Shown here in pieces: positions 24,628 through 33,818 of a stretch of 64,000 bases of DNA. The notes below the pieces were generated by a model. It saw only the letters and a list, made by a program, of their open reading frames with translations. It did not search any database and was not told the origin of the DNA. Position 1 is the stretch's first letter. Every line of letters begins with the position of its first letter. This DNA comes from PALSA-894 sp034669145. GTDB taxonomy: Bacteria; Pseudomonadota; Alphaproteobacteria; Rhizobiales; Xanthobacteraceae. The stretch covers positions 124,001 to 188,000 of the forward strand of contig JAXDNY010000281.1 in the NCBI GenBank assembly GCA_034669145.1, in the 5' to 3' direction. The translations under genes and the position numbers were made by a program.

Positions 24628-24736
24628 TGTCATCCCGGCCGAGCGAAGCGAGAGCCGGGATCCATGTACCACGGACCCCTCGATAGGCGGTGTTTCATGG
24701 GTCCCGGATCGCGCCTTCGGCGCGTCCGGGATGACA
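24628..24736. repeat. REP-like palindrome, TGTCATCCCGG arms (copy 2)
   Basis: TGTCATCCCGG (24628-24638) is inverted as CCGGGATGACA (24726-24736). Smaller palindromes lie inside. Its right end abuts the stop codon of the MBL hydrolase gene. With copy 1 it brackets the binding-protein gene. Confidence 0.8.
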
Positions 24737-25570
24737 TCAGAGTTGCGTCTTGATCTTGCTCAGCTCCGCATCATCCGGCGTGACATCGAGCCGCGCCACG
24801 ACGCCGGCCAACTCCGCGCTCGCCGGCGGATAGAACTTCATCACCAGCGGATCGTGCCCCGGCACGATGTGCTGCGGCGTCGGCGCGTTCGCGCGCAGCG
24901 TGTCGTAGGCCTCCAGCATCAGCCCGATGTGGAACGCGGTGGTGAACGGGCGGCCAGTCATCATGTTCTCGTAGAAATGCGTGGTGTCGGAGGCGACCAC
25001 GACCCAGCCGCGCCGCGTATGCACGCGTACGAATTGCAGCCCCATCGAGTGCCCGCCGACCGGGTGCAGCGTGATGCCGGGCGCGAGCTCCGCGCCGCCG
25101 TTGTAGAAGGTCACGCGGTGCGCGAAATTGAGCCGCACCACGCCGACGATGTCCTCGACCTCGAAGGAATGCGACAGGCGCGGATAGCGCATGTAGCGGC
25201 CGGTGGCGTAGTGGATTTCCGGCTCCTGCAGATGGAATTGCGCCTTCGGAAAACGGTTGAATCCGCCGACGTGATCGTAGTGGAGGTGGGTGAGGATCAC
25301 GTCCCGCACGGTGTCGCTGTCGAGGCCAATCAGCTTGAGCGCTTCGATCGGATCGTGCAGGAACGTGCGCTTGCGTTTGGCGGCGGTTTCCGCGGTGAAG
25401 CCGCAGTCGATTACGAACGACCGCTCCGGTCCCTTCGCGACCCAGACGAAATAGTCCATCGGCATCGGGCCGTCATGCGGATCGCCGCCGATGAAATGGT
25501 CCGCGCGCCGCGCCTCGCGCGTCGCGTAGCGGATCGCGAAGAGTTCGTATTCGGGGAGCTTGTCAGTCAT
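24737..25570 (-). CDS. Metallo-beta-lactamase-fold hydrolase, N-acyl homoserine lactonase family
   Basis: A 277-residue MBL-fold protein. The dinuclear zinc motif is HLHYDH (95-100) in VILTHLHYDHVGGF. A further His occurs in VGGHSMG (about 170), Asp in VVASDTTHF, and His in HIVPGHDP. The order and spacing fit the AttM/AiiA lactonase family, which opens homoserine-lactone or gamma-butyrolactone rings; many homologues have other lactone substrates. It lies between CitE/CaiB and the Liv genes on the same strand, so a lactone intermediate in this catabolic unit is a likelier substrate than a quorum-sensing signal. The start is the first ATG. Confidence 0.85.
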   Translation of the reverse strand: MTDKLPEYELFAIRYATREARRADHFIGGDPHDGPMPMDYFVWVAKGPERSFVIDCGFTAETAAKRKRTFLHDPIEALKLIGLDSDTVRDVILTHLHYDHVGGFNRFPKAQFHLQEPEIHYATGRYMRYPRLSHSFEVEDIVGVVRLNFAHRVTFYNGGAELAPGITLHPVGGHSMGLQFVRVHTRRGWVVVASDTTHFYENMMTGRPFTTAFHIGLMLEAYDTLRANAPTPQHIVPGHDPLVMKFYPPASAELAGVVARLDVTPDDAELSKIKTQL

Positions 25571-25585
25571 GACGCCTCACTCTAT

Positions 25586-25660
25586 TCCGCTCATGCCCGC
25601 GAACGCGGGCATCCAGTGCTTGCAAAGAACTGGGTCCCCGCTTTCGCGGGGACGAGCGGA
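25586..25660. repeat. REP-like double hairpin
   Basis: The outer arms TCCGCTC (25586-25592) and GAGCGGA (25654-25660) enclose two hairpins: GCCCGCGAACGCGGGC (25595-25610) and TCCCCGCTTTCGCGGGGA (25635-25652). It lies between the CitE-like gene and the lactonase gene. Confidence 0.75.
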
Positions 25661-25665
25661 GCATA

Positions 25666-26574
25666 CTATCTTCGCCGCGTTTCGCGTTCCCGGATAGCGT
25701 CATGGATCGCGAGCGTTTCCTGCGCGCGCAGCACCACCGGAACGTCGATCATCTTGCCGTCGACCGAGATCGAGCCGCGTCCAGCCGCGACCGCCTCATC
25801 GTAAGCCGCGACAATCCTGCGTGCCGACGCGACATCGTCCGCGCTCGGCGAAAACTCTTCGTTCAGAATCGGGATTTGCGCCGGATGAATGACCGACGCA
25901 CCGCGGAAACCGAGCCGGCGCGAGCGCCGCACCGTCTGGCGGAACGCATCCAAATCCTTGTAGTCAGCGACCGTGCCGATGAAGCCGAGCGGCAGGATGC
26001 CGGCAGCGCGCGCCGCGATCGCAAGCTGCTGCTTCGGCATCATCAGCGCCTCAGGCGTAGGCAGCATGCCCATCGCCAGCGCGAAATCCTCGCCGCCAAG
26101 CGTGAGCGCGACGATGCGCCGGTCGGCCTTCGCGATCTCCGGCATCTGGAACCAGGCGCCCGGCGTCTCGATCATCGCGATGAACTGCGTCGTGCCGACT
26201 GCCATGCCGCGCTCGGCTTCGAGCTCGCTCACGACTTCGGCGACGAGCTTGATGTGATCCGCGCTGTCGACCTTGGTGACGGCGAGCGCTTTCACGCGCG
26301 GGGAAATCGCGGCTTCGAGATCGAGCATGGTCTGCCGCCACGGGCGGTTGATGCGCACGATGACATCGGCGCCGCCGCGCGAAACGTTCTCGGCTGTCGC
26401 CAGCAGGTCGCGCCGCGCGGCGGGGCGCTCGGCGATCGGCACGGAATCCTCGAGATCGACGATGATCGCGTCCGCGCCGCGTTTGTGTGCGCCGTCGATG
26501 AATTTCGGCACGTTCGAAGGCACATAGAGTGCCGAGCGCCAAACCGGCAGCGTGCGATCCGTTGCGTCGCTCAT
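25666..26574 (-). CDS. CitE-like CoA ester lyase (HpcH/HpaI superfamily)
   Basis: A 302-residue protein of the citrate lyase beta / malyl-CoA lyase family. Characteristic parts are RSALYVPSNVPKFIDGAHKRGADAIIVDLEDSVP (split over the first two barrel strands, with the metal-binding DLEDSV), VIVRINRPW with the conserved Arg, MIETPGA with the metal Glu, and LGGEDFA. It cleaves or forms a C-C bond in an acyl-CoA such as malyl- or beta-methylmalyl-CoA. Its start overlaps the CaiB CoA-transferase stop by 4 bp. The pair probably activates an acid to its CoA ester and cleaves it. Exact substrate unknown. Confidence 0.88.
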   Translation of the reverse strand: MSDATDRTLPVWRSALYVPSNVPKFIDGAHKRGADAIIVDLEDSVPIAERPAARRDLLATAENVSRGGADVIVRINRPWRQTMLDLEAAISPRVKALAVTKVDSADHIKLVAEVVSELEAERGMAVGTTQFIAMIETPGAWFQMPEIAKADRRIVALTLGGEDFALAMGMLPTPEALMMPKQQLAIAARAAGILPLGFIGTVADYKDLDAFRQTVRRSRRLGFRGASVIHPAQIPILNEEFSPSADDVASARRIVAAYDEAVAAGRGSISVDGKMIDVPVVLRAQETLAIHDAIRERETRRR

Positions 26575-27776
26575 ATGACCTTCCGTTGGCGCAAATCGTC
26601 TAGCGCGGCCGCGTCGAGCCCGAGGCCGCCGAGTATCGCATCATTGTGCTCGCCGAGCGCGGGCGCCGGAAAGCGAATCTCGCCCGGCGTGCCGGAAAGA
26701 CGCGGCACCACTGCGTGCATCGGCACGCTGCCCATCTCGGGGTCGGGCAAGTCGGTTACGATTTCCCGCGCCCGCACGTGCGGATCGGCGATGAACTGAT
26801 CGATATCGTAGACCGGCGCGGCGGTGACTTCGGCGGCCTCGAACAGGGCGAGATTTTCCACTAGCGTGCGCGCCTTGATGTAGTCGGCGACCGGCCGGTC
26901 CGCCTCGTCGATGTTTCTCACGCGGTCGGTGTTGGTGCGAAAGCGCGGATCGTCGATCATGTCGGCGCGGCCGATCGCCCGGTAGAGCCGCTCCGCCATG
27001 CTCTGGATCGAGGCCGAGATCGCGATGAAGCGGCCGTCGCGCGTCTCGTACACATTGCGCGGCGCGGTGTTGTTGGAGCGGCTGCCGACGCGCGGCTCGA
27101 TCTTCTTTGTAAGCTGGTAGAGCGCCGCCTCCGGTCCGAGGATCGAAAAGATCGGATCGAGCAGCGGCAAGTCGATGACCTGCCCCTGGCCGCTATTCTG
27201 CTCGATTTCGCGCAGCGCGATCAGCACGGCATTCGAGCCGTACAGGCCCGCGATCATGTCGGCGAGCGCAAGCGGCGGCAGCACCGGCGGGCGATCCGCA
27301 AAGCCGTTCTTCGACGCGAAGCCTGACATGCCTTCGACCAGGCTGCCGAAGCCGGGCTTGAGGCGATAGGGCCCGTCCTGCCCCCAGCCGGAGACACGCA
27401 CGACGATGAGGTGGGGATTGATCGCCAGCAGCGCCTTCGGCCCGATACCCATGTCCTCAAGCGTGCCGGGGCGGAAGTTCTCGATGAACACCTGGGCGGT
27501 TGCGACCAGCTTGCGCAGCAGGTTCAGCCCGTCGGCGTCGCGCAGGTTCAGCGTCACGCTCTTCTTGTTGCGTGCGTAGACCTTCCAGTGAACGCTGATG
27601 TTGTCGGTGCGCCAGTCGCGCAACGGATCGCCCTTGCGCGGGTCCTCGATCTTGATCACCTCGGCGCCGAAGTCCGCGAGCTGCAGGCTCAGCATGTTGC
27701 CGGCAACGAGGCGCGAGAGATCGAGCACGCGGATGCCGTCGAGCGGACAGGTAGCTTCGGGGCGGAAGGGGCGCAT
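26571..27776 (-). CDS. CaiB/BaiF family III CoA-transferase
   Basis: A 401-residue family III CoA-transferase. It starts with the typical LDGIRVLDLSRLVAGNM, followed by DFGAEVIKIEDPRKGDPLRDW. The catalytic Asp lies in PLALADMIAGLYG at about residue 175. It transfers CoA between carboxylic acids in the cytoplasm. It is translationally coupled to the CitE-like lyase. A partial, decayed copy of its 5' end lies 1.8 kb upstream at 29563-29727, beyond the sugar-dehydrogenase-like gene. The intact gene shows no sign of damage. Confidence 0.9.
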   Translation of the reverse strand: MRPFRPEATCPLDGIRVLDLSRLVAGNMLSLQLADFGAEVIKIEDPRKGDPLRDWRTDNISVHWKVYARNKKSVTLNLRDADGLNLLRKLVATAQVFIENFRPGTLEDMGIGPKALLAINPHLIVVRVSGWGQDGPYRLKPGFGSLVEGMSGFASKNGFADRPPVLPPLALADMIAGLYGSNAVLIALREIEQNSGQGQVIDLPLLDPIFSILGPEAALYQLTKKIEPRVGSRSNNTAPRNVYETRDGRFIAISASIQSMAERLYRAIGRADMIDDPRFRTNTDRVRNIDEADRPVADYIKARTLVENLALFEAAEVTAAPVYDIDQFIADPHVRAREIVTDLPDPEMGSVPMHAVVPRLSGTPGEIRFPAPALGEHNDAILGGLGLDAAALDDLRQRKVI

Positions 27777-27903
27777 TTACTTACTCGTCATCGCGGGCAC
27801 CAAGTGCGAAGCACTGTCTTGACGTACAAGACCCGCGCATCCATCGAAAAACAATGAGACGTTTTCAGATGATGGATTGCCGGGTCAAGCCCGGCAATGA
27901 CGA
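27613..27903. repeat. Direct repeat copy A (CoA-transferase 5' end plus leader)
   Basis: This stretch covers the first ~55 codons of the CoA-transferase gene and about 127 bp upstream, including the palindrome GATTGCCGGGTCAAGCCCGG-CAAT. It matches 29563-29854 in the same orientation. The leader part (from TTTACTTACTCGTCATCGCG to the palindrome) is nearly identical; the coding part has diverged. Confidence 0.85.
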
Positions 27904-27951
27904 TGGCAGGGATGTGTGCTAGGGCGAACAGGCGGCGCAACCGGCGCAAAC

Positions 27952-29484
27952 TTAGTTTGTGCCACCGCTGTCTGGAACAAGCATTCGGATGGTGCCATCC
28001 TGTCTTGACGTGATGAGCAGCTCGCCGTCGCGGGTCTGGCTGATGAAGAGATCGGCGCGGGGGATCTTGGCACCCATCTTGCGATCGATGAGCTCCTGCA
28101 GCGATACATCCACCCGCTTGCCGCCGGCGTCCCGCTCGTAGAGTTGCACTTCCTCGATCGGCGCCACATTGCGGGGCGGCCCGCCCTCGGCCTTCTTCAG
28201 CGCGGCAAGGTCCGCGACAAAGACGCGGCCGCCATGAATGTCGCCAAAGACATACTTGCCGCGCAGCGCAGCGATCCGGCCGTGATACGCGAACCCGCCG
28301 GTGATCGCCCGCCCTTCGTCGTGGTCGTAGAGCGCGACCGGATAGGTGAAGCCGTCCTTCCGGCGTCCGTCCAGGATATCGTCGGGCAGCGGGTAGAGTT
28401 CGCTCAGCGCGCCGAGTTCGCCCGGCGTGCCACCGCGCCAGCGGCCGTTTTCCCAGTGTCCTTCACGCGCCATCCAGCCATAGTTACCGCCGTTGCGGAT
28501 GATATTGATCTCCTCGATGTGGTTCATGCCGATGTCGTTGGCGAACATGGTCCCGTCGGCATCCCATGACAGACGGTGGGCGTTGCGGAATCCGTAGGCG
28601 TAGATCTCCCCCAGCGCGGGCGGGCCCATCGCGGCAAACTTGTTCGACATCGGAATCGTGTAATCGCCCAACCCCTTCCGCCCACCCGTCACCGACGGAC
28701 TGCGCGGATCGATGCGCAGCATGGCAGTGATCACCGAGTCGAGACGCTGAGTCTGCGCGGGATTGCTCGAGTTCGGTCCGCCGCCGTTGCTGAAGCCATG
28801 ATCACTGCCGCTCGTATAGAGCAGACCATAGTCCTCGCTCCCGGGCCTTGCCGTCGGGTTGAATTCGAGCGCTCCCAGGGGATGAATCAGGTTCGCCACT
28901 ACGTGCGCGGTGCGCAGGAGCTCGCGCCGGGTGCCCGCAAACACATTGGCGGCTGGATTCGTTGCGCGCCACTCCGTGACGATGTTGTGGTTAGTCACGT
29001 CCTTCAACCCGTACCCCGGCGGGATGAAGTCGGGCGTCGCCGGATTGCCGGGCGCGTGCTCGGTATGCGTGGTGTAGAATAGGCCATTCTGCGCGAACTC
29101 CGGATGAAAGACAAACGAGACGAATCCCGCGCTTAGCCGGTTATAGACGGCAAGCGGAAAGGTCTCCGCCAGATTCGCGTACACCTGCGACTGACCCTTG
29201 GAATCAAGGAAATACAGCAAACCGCGCGAGTCGTTGGCGAAGCGGCGGCCGTCGGGAAGGTCTCGCACGTAGTTGATGCGCGCCCAGCCGGCCGGCCTCA
29301 CGTCCTGATCGGCGGGCCGCAGCCCGCGGGTATCAGGCAGTCGCGCCAGATCTTTGACCTCGACCGCAATTCCGCGCTTCACGATGGGTTCGGGAATCGG
29401 GTTGCTCGTGATCGGCGTATCGGCGGCGTAAATGGTTTGAACCGCAAGAAGCAAGATGATGCCGATTCCCATGAGAGTTCGCAC
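27952..29484 (-). CDS. Exported PQQ-dependent sugar dehydrogenase-like beta-propeller protein
   Basis: A 510-residue protein of the glucose/sorbosone dehydrogenase (GSDH) family. A signal MRTLMGIGIILLLAVQTIYA precedes the propeller. Recognisable parts are LLYFLDSKGQSQVYANL, GFVSFVFHPEFAQNGLFYTTH, YGLLYTSGSDHG, GEIYAYGFRNAHRLSWD, GRNGGNYGW-like NGGNYGWMAREG, and GKYVFGDIHGGRVFVADL. Members oxidise sugars or unknown alcohols with PQQ and Ca2+ in the periplasm. The start is taken as GTG at 29484 because GGAGGG lies five bases upstream. The gene sits between the two direct repeats A and B, and looks slightly less GC-rich than its neighbours, which suggests insertion from elsewhere. Confidence 0.82.
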   Translation of the reverse strand: MRTLMGIGIILLLAVQTIYAADTPITSNPIPEPIVKRGIAVEVKDLARLPDTRGLRPADQDVRPAGWARINYVRDLPDGRRFANDSRGLLYFLDSKGQSQVYANLAETFPLAVYNRLSAGFVSFVFHPEFAQNGLFYTTHTEHAPGNPATPDFIPPGYGLKDVTNHNIVTEWRATNPAANVFAGTRRELLRTAHVVANLIHPLGALEFNPTARPGSEDYGLLYTSGSDHGFSNGGGPNSSNPAQTQRLDSVITAMLRIDPRSPSVTGGRKGLGDYTIPMSNKFAAMGPPALGEIYAYGFRNAHRLSWDADGTMFANDIGMNHIEEINIIRNGGNYGWMAREGHWENGRWRGGTPGELGALSELYPLPDDILDGRRKDGFTYPVALYDHDEGRAITGGFAYHGRIAALRGKYVFGDIHGGRVFVADLAALKKAEGGPPRNVAPIEEVQLYERDAGGKRVDVSLQELIDRKMGAKIPRADLFISQTRDGELLITSRQDGTIRMLVPDSGGTN

Positions 29485-29562
29485 GAGCGCCCTCCGTCGT
29501 TTTGATGGAAAGATCAAACCGCCTTGCAACTGCAGTGACAATATCGGCGGGCCGATAGGGGG

Positions 29563-29727
29563 TCAATCGCGCGGCAGGTCGCCCTTGCGCGGGCCCTCGA
29601 TCTTGATCACTTCGGCTCGAAGTCGGCGAGTTGCAGGTTCACCAATGTTGCCGGCAACGAGCCGCGACAGATCGAGCACGCGGATGCCGTCGAGCGGGCA
29701 GGAGGCTTCGCGGCGGAACGGGCGCAT
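29563..29727 (-). pseudogene. Decayed 5' fragment of the CaiB CoA-transferase gene
   Basis: Reading from the ATG at 29727 gives MRPFRREASCPLDGIRVLDL, then SRLVAGN, a shifted stretch, AEVIKIEGPRKGD, and a stop at 29563. The intact gene reads MRPFRPEATCPLDGIRVLDL and AEVIKIEDPRKGD. Compensating indels garble the middle, and the frame stops after 54 codons. It is a truncated copy with no likely function. Confidence 0.85.
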
Positions 29728-29854
29728 TTACTTACTCGTCATCGCGGGCACCAAGTGCGAAGCACTGTCTTGACGTACAAGACCCGCGCATCCATCGAAA
29801 ACAGACGAAACGTTTTCAAATGATGGATTGCCGGGTCAAGCCCGGCAATGACGA
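29563..29854. repeat. Direct repeat copy B (decayed CoA-transferase 5' end plus leader)
   Basis: Second copy of the ~290-bp segment at 27613-27903, in the same orientation. The leader part is almost unchanged and includes ATTGCCGGGTCAAGCCCGGC. It ends ten bases before the stop of the OppF-type gene. Confidence 0.85.
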
Positions 29855-29863
29855 ATGAGAGAA

Positions 29864-30827
29864 TTATCTCAAATGGCACGCCACCAATTGTCCCGGTTTC
29901 ACCTCGCGCAACTTCGGGTCCTCGACGCGGCACCGATCGAACACATACGGGCAGCGGGTGTGGAAGTGGCAGCCGGGCGGCGGCTTGACCGGGCTTGGCA
30001 CATCGCCTTGCAGCACGATCTTCCGGCGCTTGATCGAGGGGTCCGGCACCGGCACGGCGGCGAGCAGCGACTCGGTGTAGGGATGCAGCGGTGCTGTGAA
30101 CAGCGTGCGCTTGTCGGTGTATTCGACGATGCGGCCGAGATACATCACGGCGATGTGGTGGCTGACGTGCTCCACCACGGCGAGGTTGTGCGAGATGAAC
30201 AGGTAGGTGAGGCCGAACTCGTCCTGCAGGTCCATCACGAGATTGAGGATTTGCGCCTGGATTGAAACATCCAGCGCAGACACCGGCTCATCGCCGATGA
30301 TCAGGCTCGGCTCGAGCGCGAGCGCGCGCGCGATTCCGATGCGCTGGCGCTGTCCGCCGGAAAACTGATGCGGATAGTTGTCGACATGCTCGGCACGCAA
30401 GCCGACGCGCTTGAAGATGTCGGCGACGCGCGCGCGCCGCTCCTTGGCGTTGCCGACGCCGTGCACGCGTAAGGGCTCGCCGACAATGTCGCCCGCCGAC
30501 ATGCGCGGGTCGAGCGAGGAGAACGGGTCCTGGAAGATGATCTGCATCTGGCGGCGGTAGGGGCGCAGCTCCGCCTTGTTCAGAGTCGTGATGTCGGTGC
30601 CGTTGACCTTGATGGTTCCGGCGGTCGGCTCGATCAGCCGCAGGATCGCGCGCCCGACCGTAGACTTGCCGCAGCCGGATTCGCCGACCAGCGCGAGCGT
30701 CTGGCCAGCGCGGATCGAAAGGCTCACGCCATCGACCGCGTAGACGTAGCCGGACGTGCGGCGGAGCAGGCCTTTCTTGATCGGGAAATGCTTCTTGAGG
30801 TTCTCGACCTCCAGAACGGTGCGGGGC

Positions 30828-30835
<8 letters not shown>
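29864..30835 (-). CDS. Dipeptide/oligopeptide-type ABC importer, ATPase (OppF/DppF)
   Basis: A 323-residue peptide/nickel-type ABC ATPase. It has Walker A GESGCGKST, Q-loop IIFQDPFSSLDPRM, signature FSGGQRQRIGIARALA, Walker B LIIGDEPVSALDVS and H-loop ISHNLAVV. The C-terminal extension typical of Opp/Dpp ATPases carries the Cys-rich CHFHTRCPYVFDRC, which in homologues binds an iron-sulfur cluster. It is the last gene of the five-gene importer operon and overlaps the preceding ATPase gene by 8 bp. The in-frame ATG at 30847 lies further inside that gene and is less likely. Confidence 0.92.
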
Positions 30836-31862
<1,027 letters not shown>

Positions 31863-31864
31863 GA

Positions 31865-32743
31865 TCAGTCGCGCTGGCGCGGATCGAGGATGTCGCGCAG
31901 CGCATCGCCCAACAGGTTGGTGCCGAACACCGCGAGCGAAATCGCGGCACCCGGGAAGATCACCAGCCACGGCGCCACGCGCACATATTCGGCCGCCGAT
32001 TCCGACAGCATCCGCCCCCACGAGGGATGCGGCTCGGGCACGCCGAGCCCGAGGAACGAGAGCGCCGCCTCGACCAGGATGGTGGAGCCGAGCTGCGCGG
32101 TCGCGAGTACGATCAGCGGCGCCAGCGTATTCGGCAGCACATGGCGGACCGCAATCGCGAACTCGTTCATGCCGACGGCGCGCGCCGCCTCCACATATGG
32201 CATCTCGCGCAGCATCAGCGTGTTCGAGCGGATCACGCGTGCAACCGTCGGCACCAGCGGGATCGAGATCGCGATGATGGTGTTGCTAAGCGAGGGCCCG
32301 AGCGCGGCGGTCATCACCAGCGCCATCACCAGCAGCGGCAGCGATTGCATCACGTCCATGAAGCGCTGCACGATCAGGTCGTACCAACCGCCGAAATAGC
32401 CGGAGGTGAGCCCGATGGTGACGCCGAACAGGCAGCCGAGCCCGGTCGAGCCGACGCCGACCGCAAGCGAGATGCGCGCGCCGTAGACGATGCGGCTCCA
32501 CATGTCGCGGCCCATGAAATCGGCGCCGAGCGGATGCGCGCCGCCGGGCGCTGCGAGCGACACACGCGAATCGGTCAGGGTCGGATCGAACTGCGTGATC
32601 CACGGCGCGAAGAGCGCCATCAGCACGAATAGCGTGACGATCACGGCGCCGGCCGCGCCGAGCGGATAGCGCCGCACGTAGAAGCCGAGCGTCGCCAGCC
32701 GGCTTTCGCGGCTCGGCGTCTCGATGGTTTCGATCGCGGCCAT
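31865..32743 (-). CDS. Dipeptide/oligopeptide-type ABC importer, permease (OppC/DppC)
   Basis: A 292-residue membrane protein of the OppC/DppC family. An N-terminal helix (GAAGAVIVTLFVLMALFAPWI) is followed by the periplasmic segment HPLGADFMGRDMWSRIVYGARISLAVG, a hallmark of this permease. The coupling loop is EAARAVGMNEFAIAVRHVLPN with five further transmembrane helices. It sits between the B-type permease and the D-type ATPase genes with gaps of 0-2 bp. Confidence 0.92.
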   Translation of the reverse strand: MAAIETIETPSRESRLATLGFYVRRYPLGAAGAVIVTLFVLMALFAPWITQFDPTLTDSRVSLAAPGGAHPLGADFMGRDMWSRIVYGARISLAVGVGSTGLGCLFGVTIGLTSGYFGGWYDLIVQRFMDVMQSLPLLVMALVMTAALGPSLSNTIIAISIPLVPTVARVIRSNTLMLREMPYVEAARAVGMNEFAIAVRHVLPNTLAPLIVLATAQLGSTILVEAALSFLGLGVPEPHPSWGRMLSESAAEYVRVAPWLVIFPGAAISLAVFGTNLLGDALRDILDPRQRD

Positions 32744-33691
32744 TTATTTCTCGTACGCGATGCGCGGATCGAGCGCGAGGTAGGCCATGTCGACCAGGAA
32801 ATTGATCGTCACGACGGTGACGGCGATGAACATCACCAGGTTCTGCACGATCGGATAGTCGCGCTGGCGGATCGCCTCGACGAGAAAGCGCGCGACGCCG
32901 GGGATGTTGAACACCGTCTCGGTGACGATCAGCCCGCCGACCAGAAACGCCGCCTCGATGCCCACGATGGTGACGATCGGCAGCACGGCGTTGCGCAGCG
33001 CATGCACGAAATTGACCTTGGCGTAGGACGCGCCTTTGGCGCGCGCGGTGCGGATGTAGTCCTGGCGCAGCACTTCGAGCATCGAGGAGCGCGTGAGCCG
33101 CATCATCAGCGCGGAGGAGCGGAAGCCGACCGCCGCCGCCGGGATGCTGTAGAGCAGCAACTCATCCCACAGCGTCGTCGGCGGCGTGGTGTAGATCGGG
33201 AGCCAGCCGAAGTAGCGCACGCACAGCATCAGGATCAGCAGTCCAAGCCAGAAGGACGGCAGCGACAGGCCGCTGAGGCTGATCACGCGCAGCACGTAAT
33301 CGAGCGGTGTGTTCTGCCGCACCGCCGAGATGACGCCAAGCGGAATCCCGAACAGGATCGCGAACAGCAGCGCCATGCCGGCGAGCTTCGCGCTGATCGG
33401 CAGACGCGGCGCGATCTCAGCCCAGGTCGGCTTCTCGGAAATGTAGGAGTAGCCGAGATCGCCGTGGAACAGCCCGCCGATCCACTGCGCGTATTGAATG
33501 ACGATCGGCTGGTCGAGACCAAGCTCCTTCTCGATTTGCGCCTTGTCGGCTGGATTGACCATCCCGGCGGAGGAAAACAGGATGTCGGCGATGTTGCCGG
33601 GAACGATGCGCAACAGCAGGAAGATCAGCACCGAGATGCCGAACAGCGTGAGCAGCATCAGGAGGAAGCGCCGGATCAGATAGGCGGCCAA
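32744..33691 (-). CDS. Dipeptide/oligopeptide-type ABC importer, permease (OppB/DppB)
   Basis: A 315-residue permease. It begins with the characteristic helix MAAYLIRRFLLMLLTLFGIS, has the periplasmic GLDQPIVIQYAQWIGGLFHGDLGYSY, and a coupling loop RTARAKGASYAKVNFVHALRNA. It partners with the OppC-type permease. The palindromic repeat at 33713-33796 separates it from the binding-protein gene upstream, in the manner often seen where binding protein must exceed permease. Confidence 0.92.
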   Translation of the reverse strand: MAAYLIRRFLLMLLTLFGISVLIFLLLRIVPGNIADILFSSAGMVNPADKAQIEKELGLDQPIVIQYAQWIGGLFHGDLGYSYISEKPTWAEIAPRLPISAKLAGMALLFAILFGIPLGVISAVRQNTPLDYVLRVISLSGLSLPSFWLGLLILMLCVRYFGWLPIYTTPPTTLWDELLLYSIPAAAVGFRSSALMMRLTRSSMLEVLRQDYIRTARAKGASYAKVNFVHALRNAVLPIVTIVGIEAAFLVGGLIVTETVFNIPGVARFLVEAIRQRDYPIVQNLVMFIAVTVVTINFLVDMAYLALDPRIAYEK

Positions 33692-33712
33692 GCGACACTC
33701 CTATTGGGCTTC

Positions 33713-33796
33713 CGTCATGGCCGGGCTTGTCCGGCCATCCACGTCTCGCTTGCTGAACCGAAGACGTGGATGCGCGGGTCAAGCCCGCGCATGACG
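33713..33796. repeat. REP-like palindrome between binding protein and permease genes
   Basis: CGTCATG (33713-33719) and CATGACG (33790-33796) are the ends. Inside, GGCCGGGCTTGTCCGGCC, CCACGTCT...AGACGTGG and GCGGGTCAAGCCCGC form further stems. Confidence 0.75.
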
Positions 33797-33818
33797 AGCA
33801 TGTGGCCCGTCCTCCGCC

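Noticed and set aside
24737..25570. Naming the MBL protein a quorum-quenching AHL lactonase
   Set aside because: The zinc motif fits the family, but homologues have many lactone substrates and the neighbours are catabolic, so only the family is claimed.
25586..25660. Closely spaced palindromes that could suggest a CRISPR array
   Set aside because: There are no regularly spaced identical repeats with unique spacers and no cas genes; the units are REP-like hairpins.
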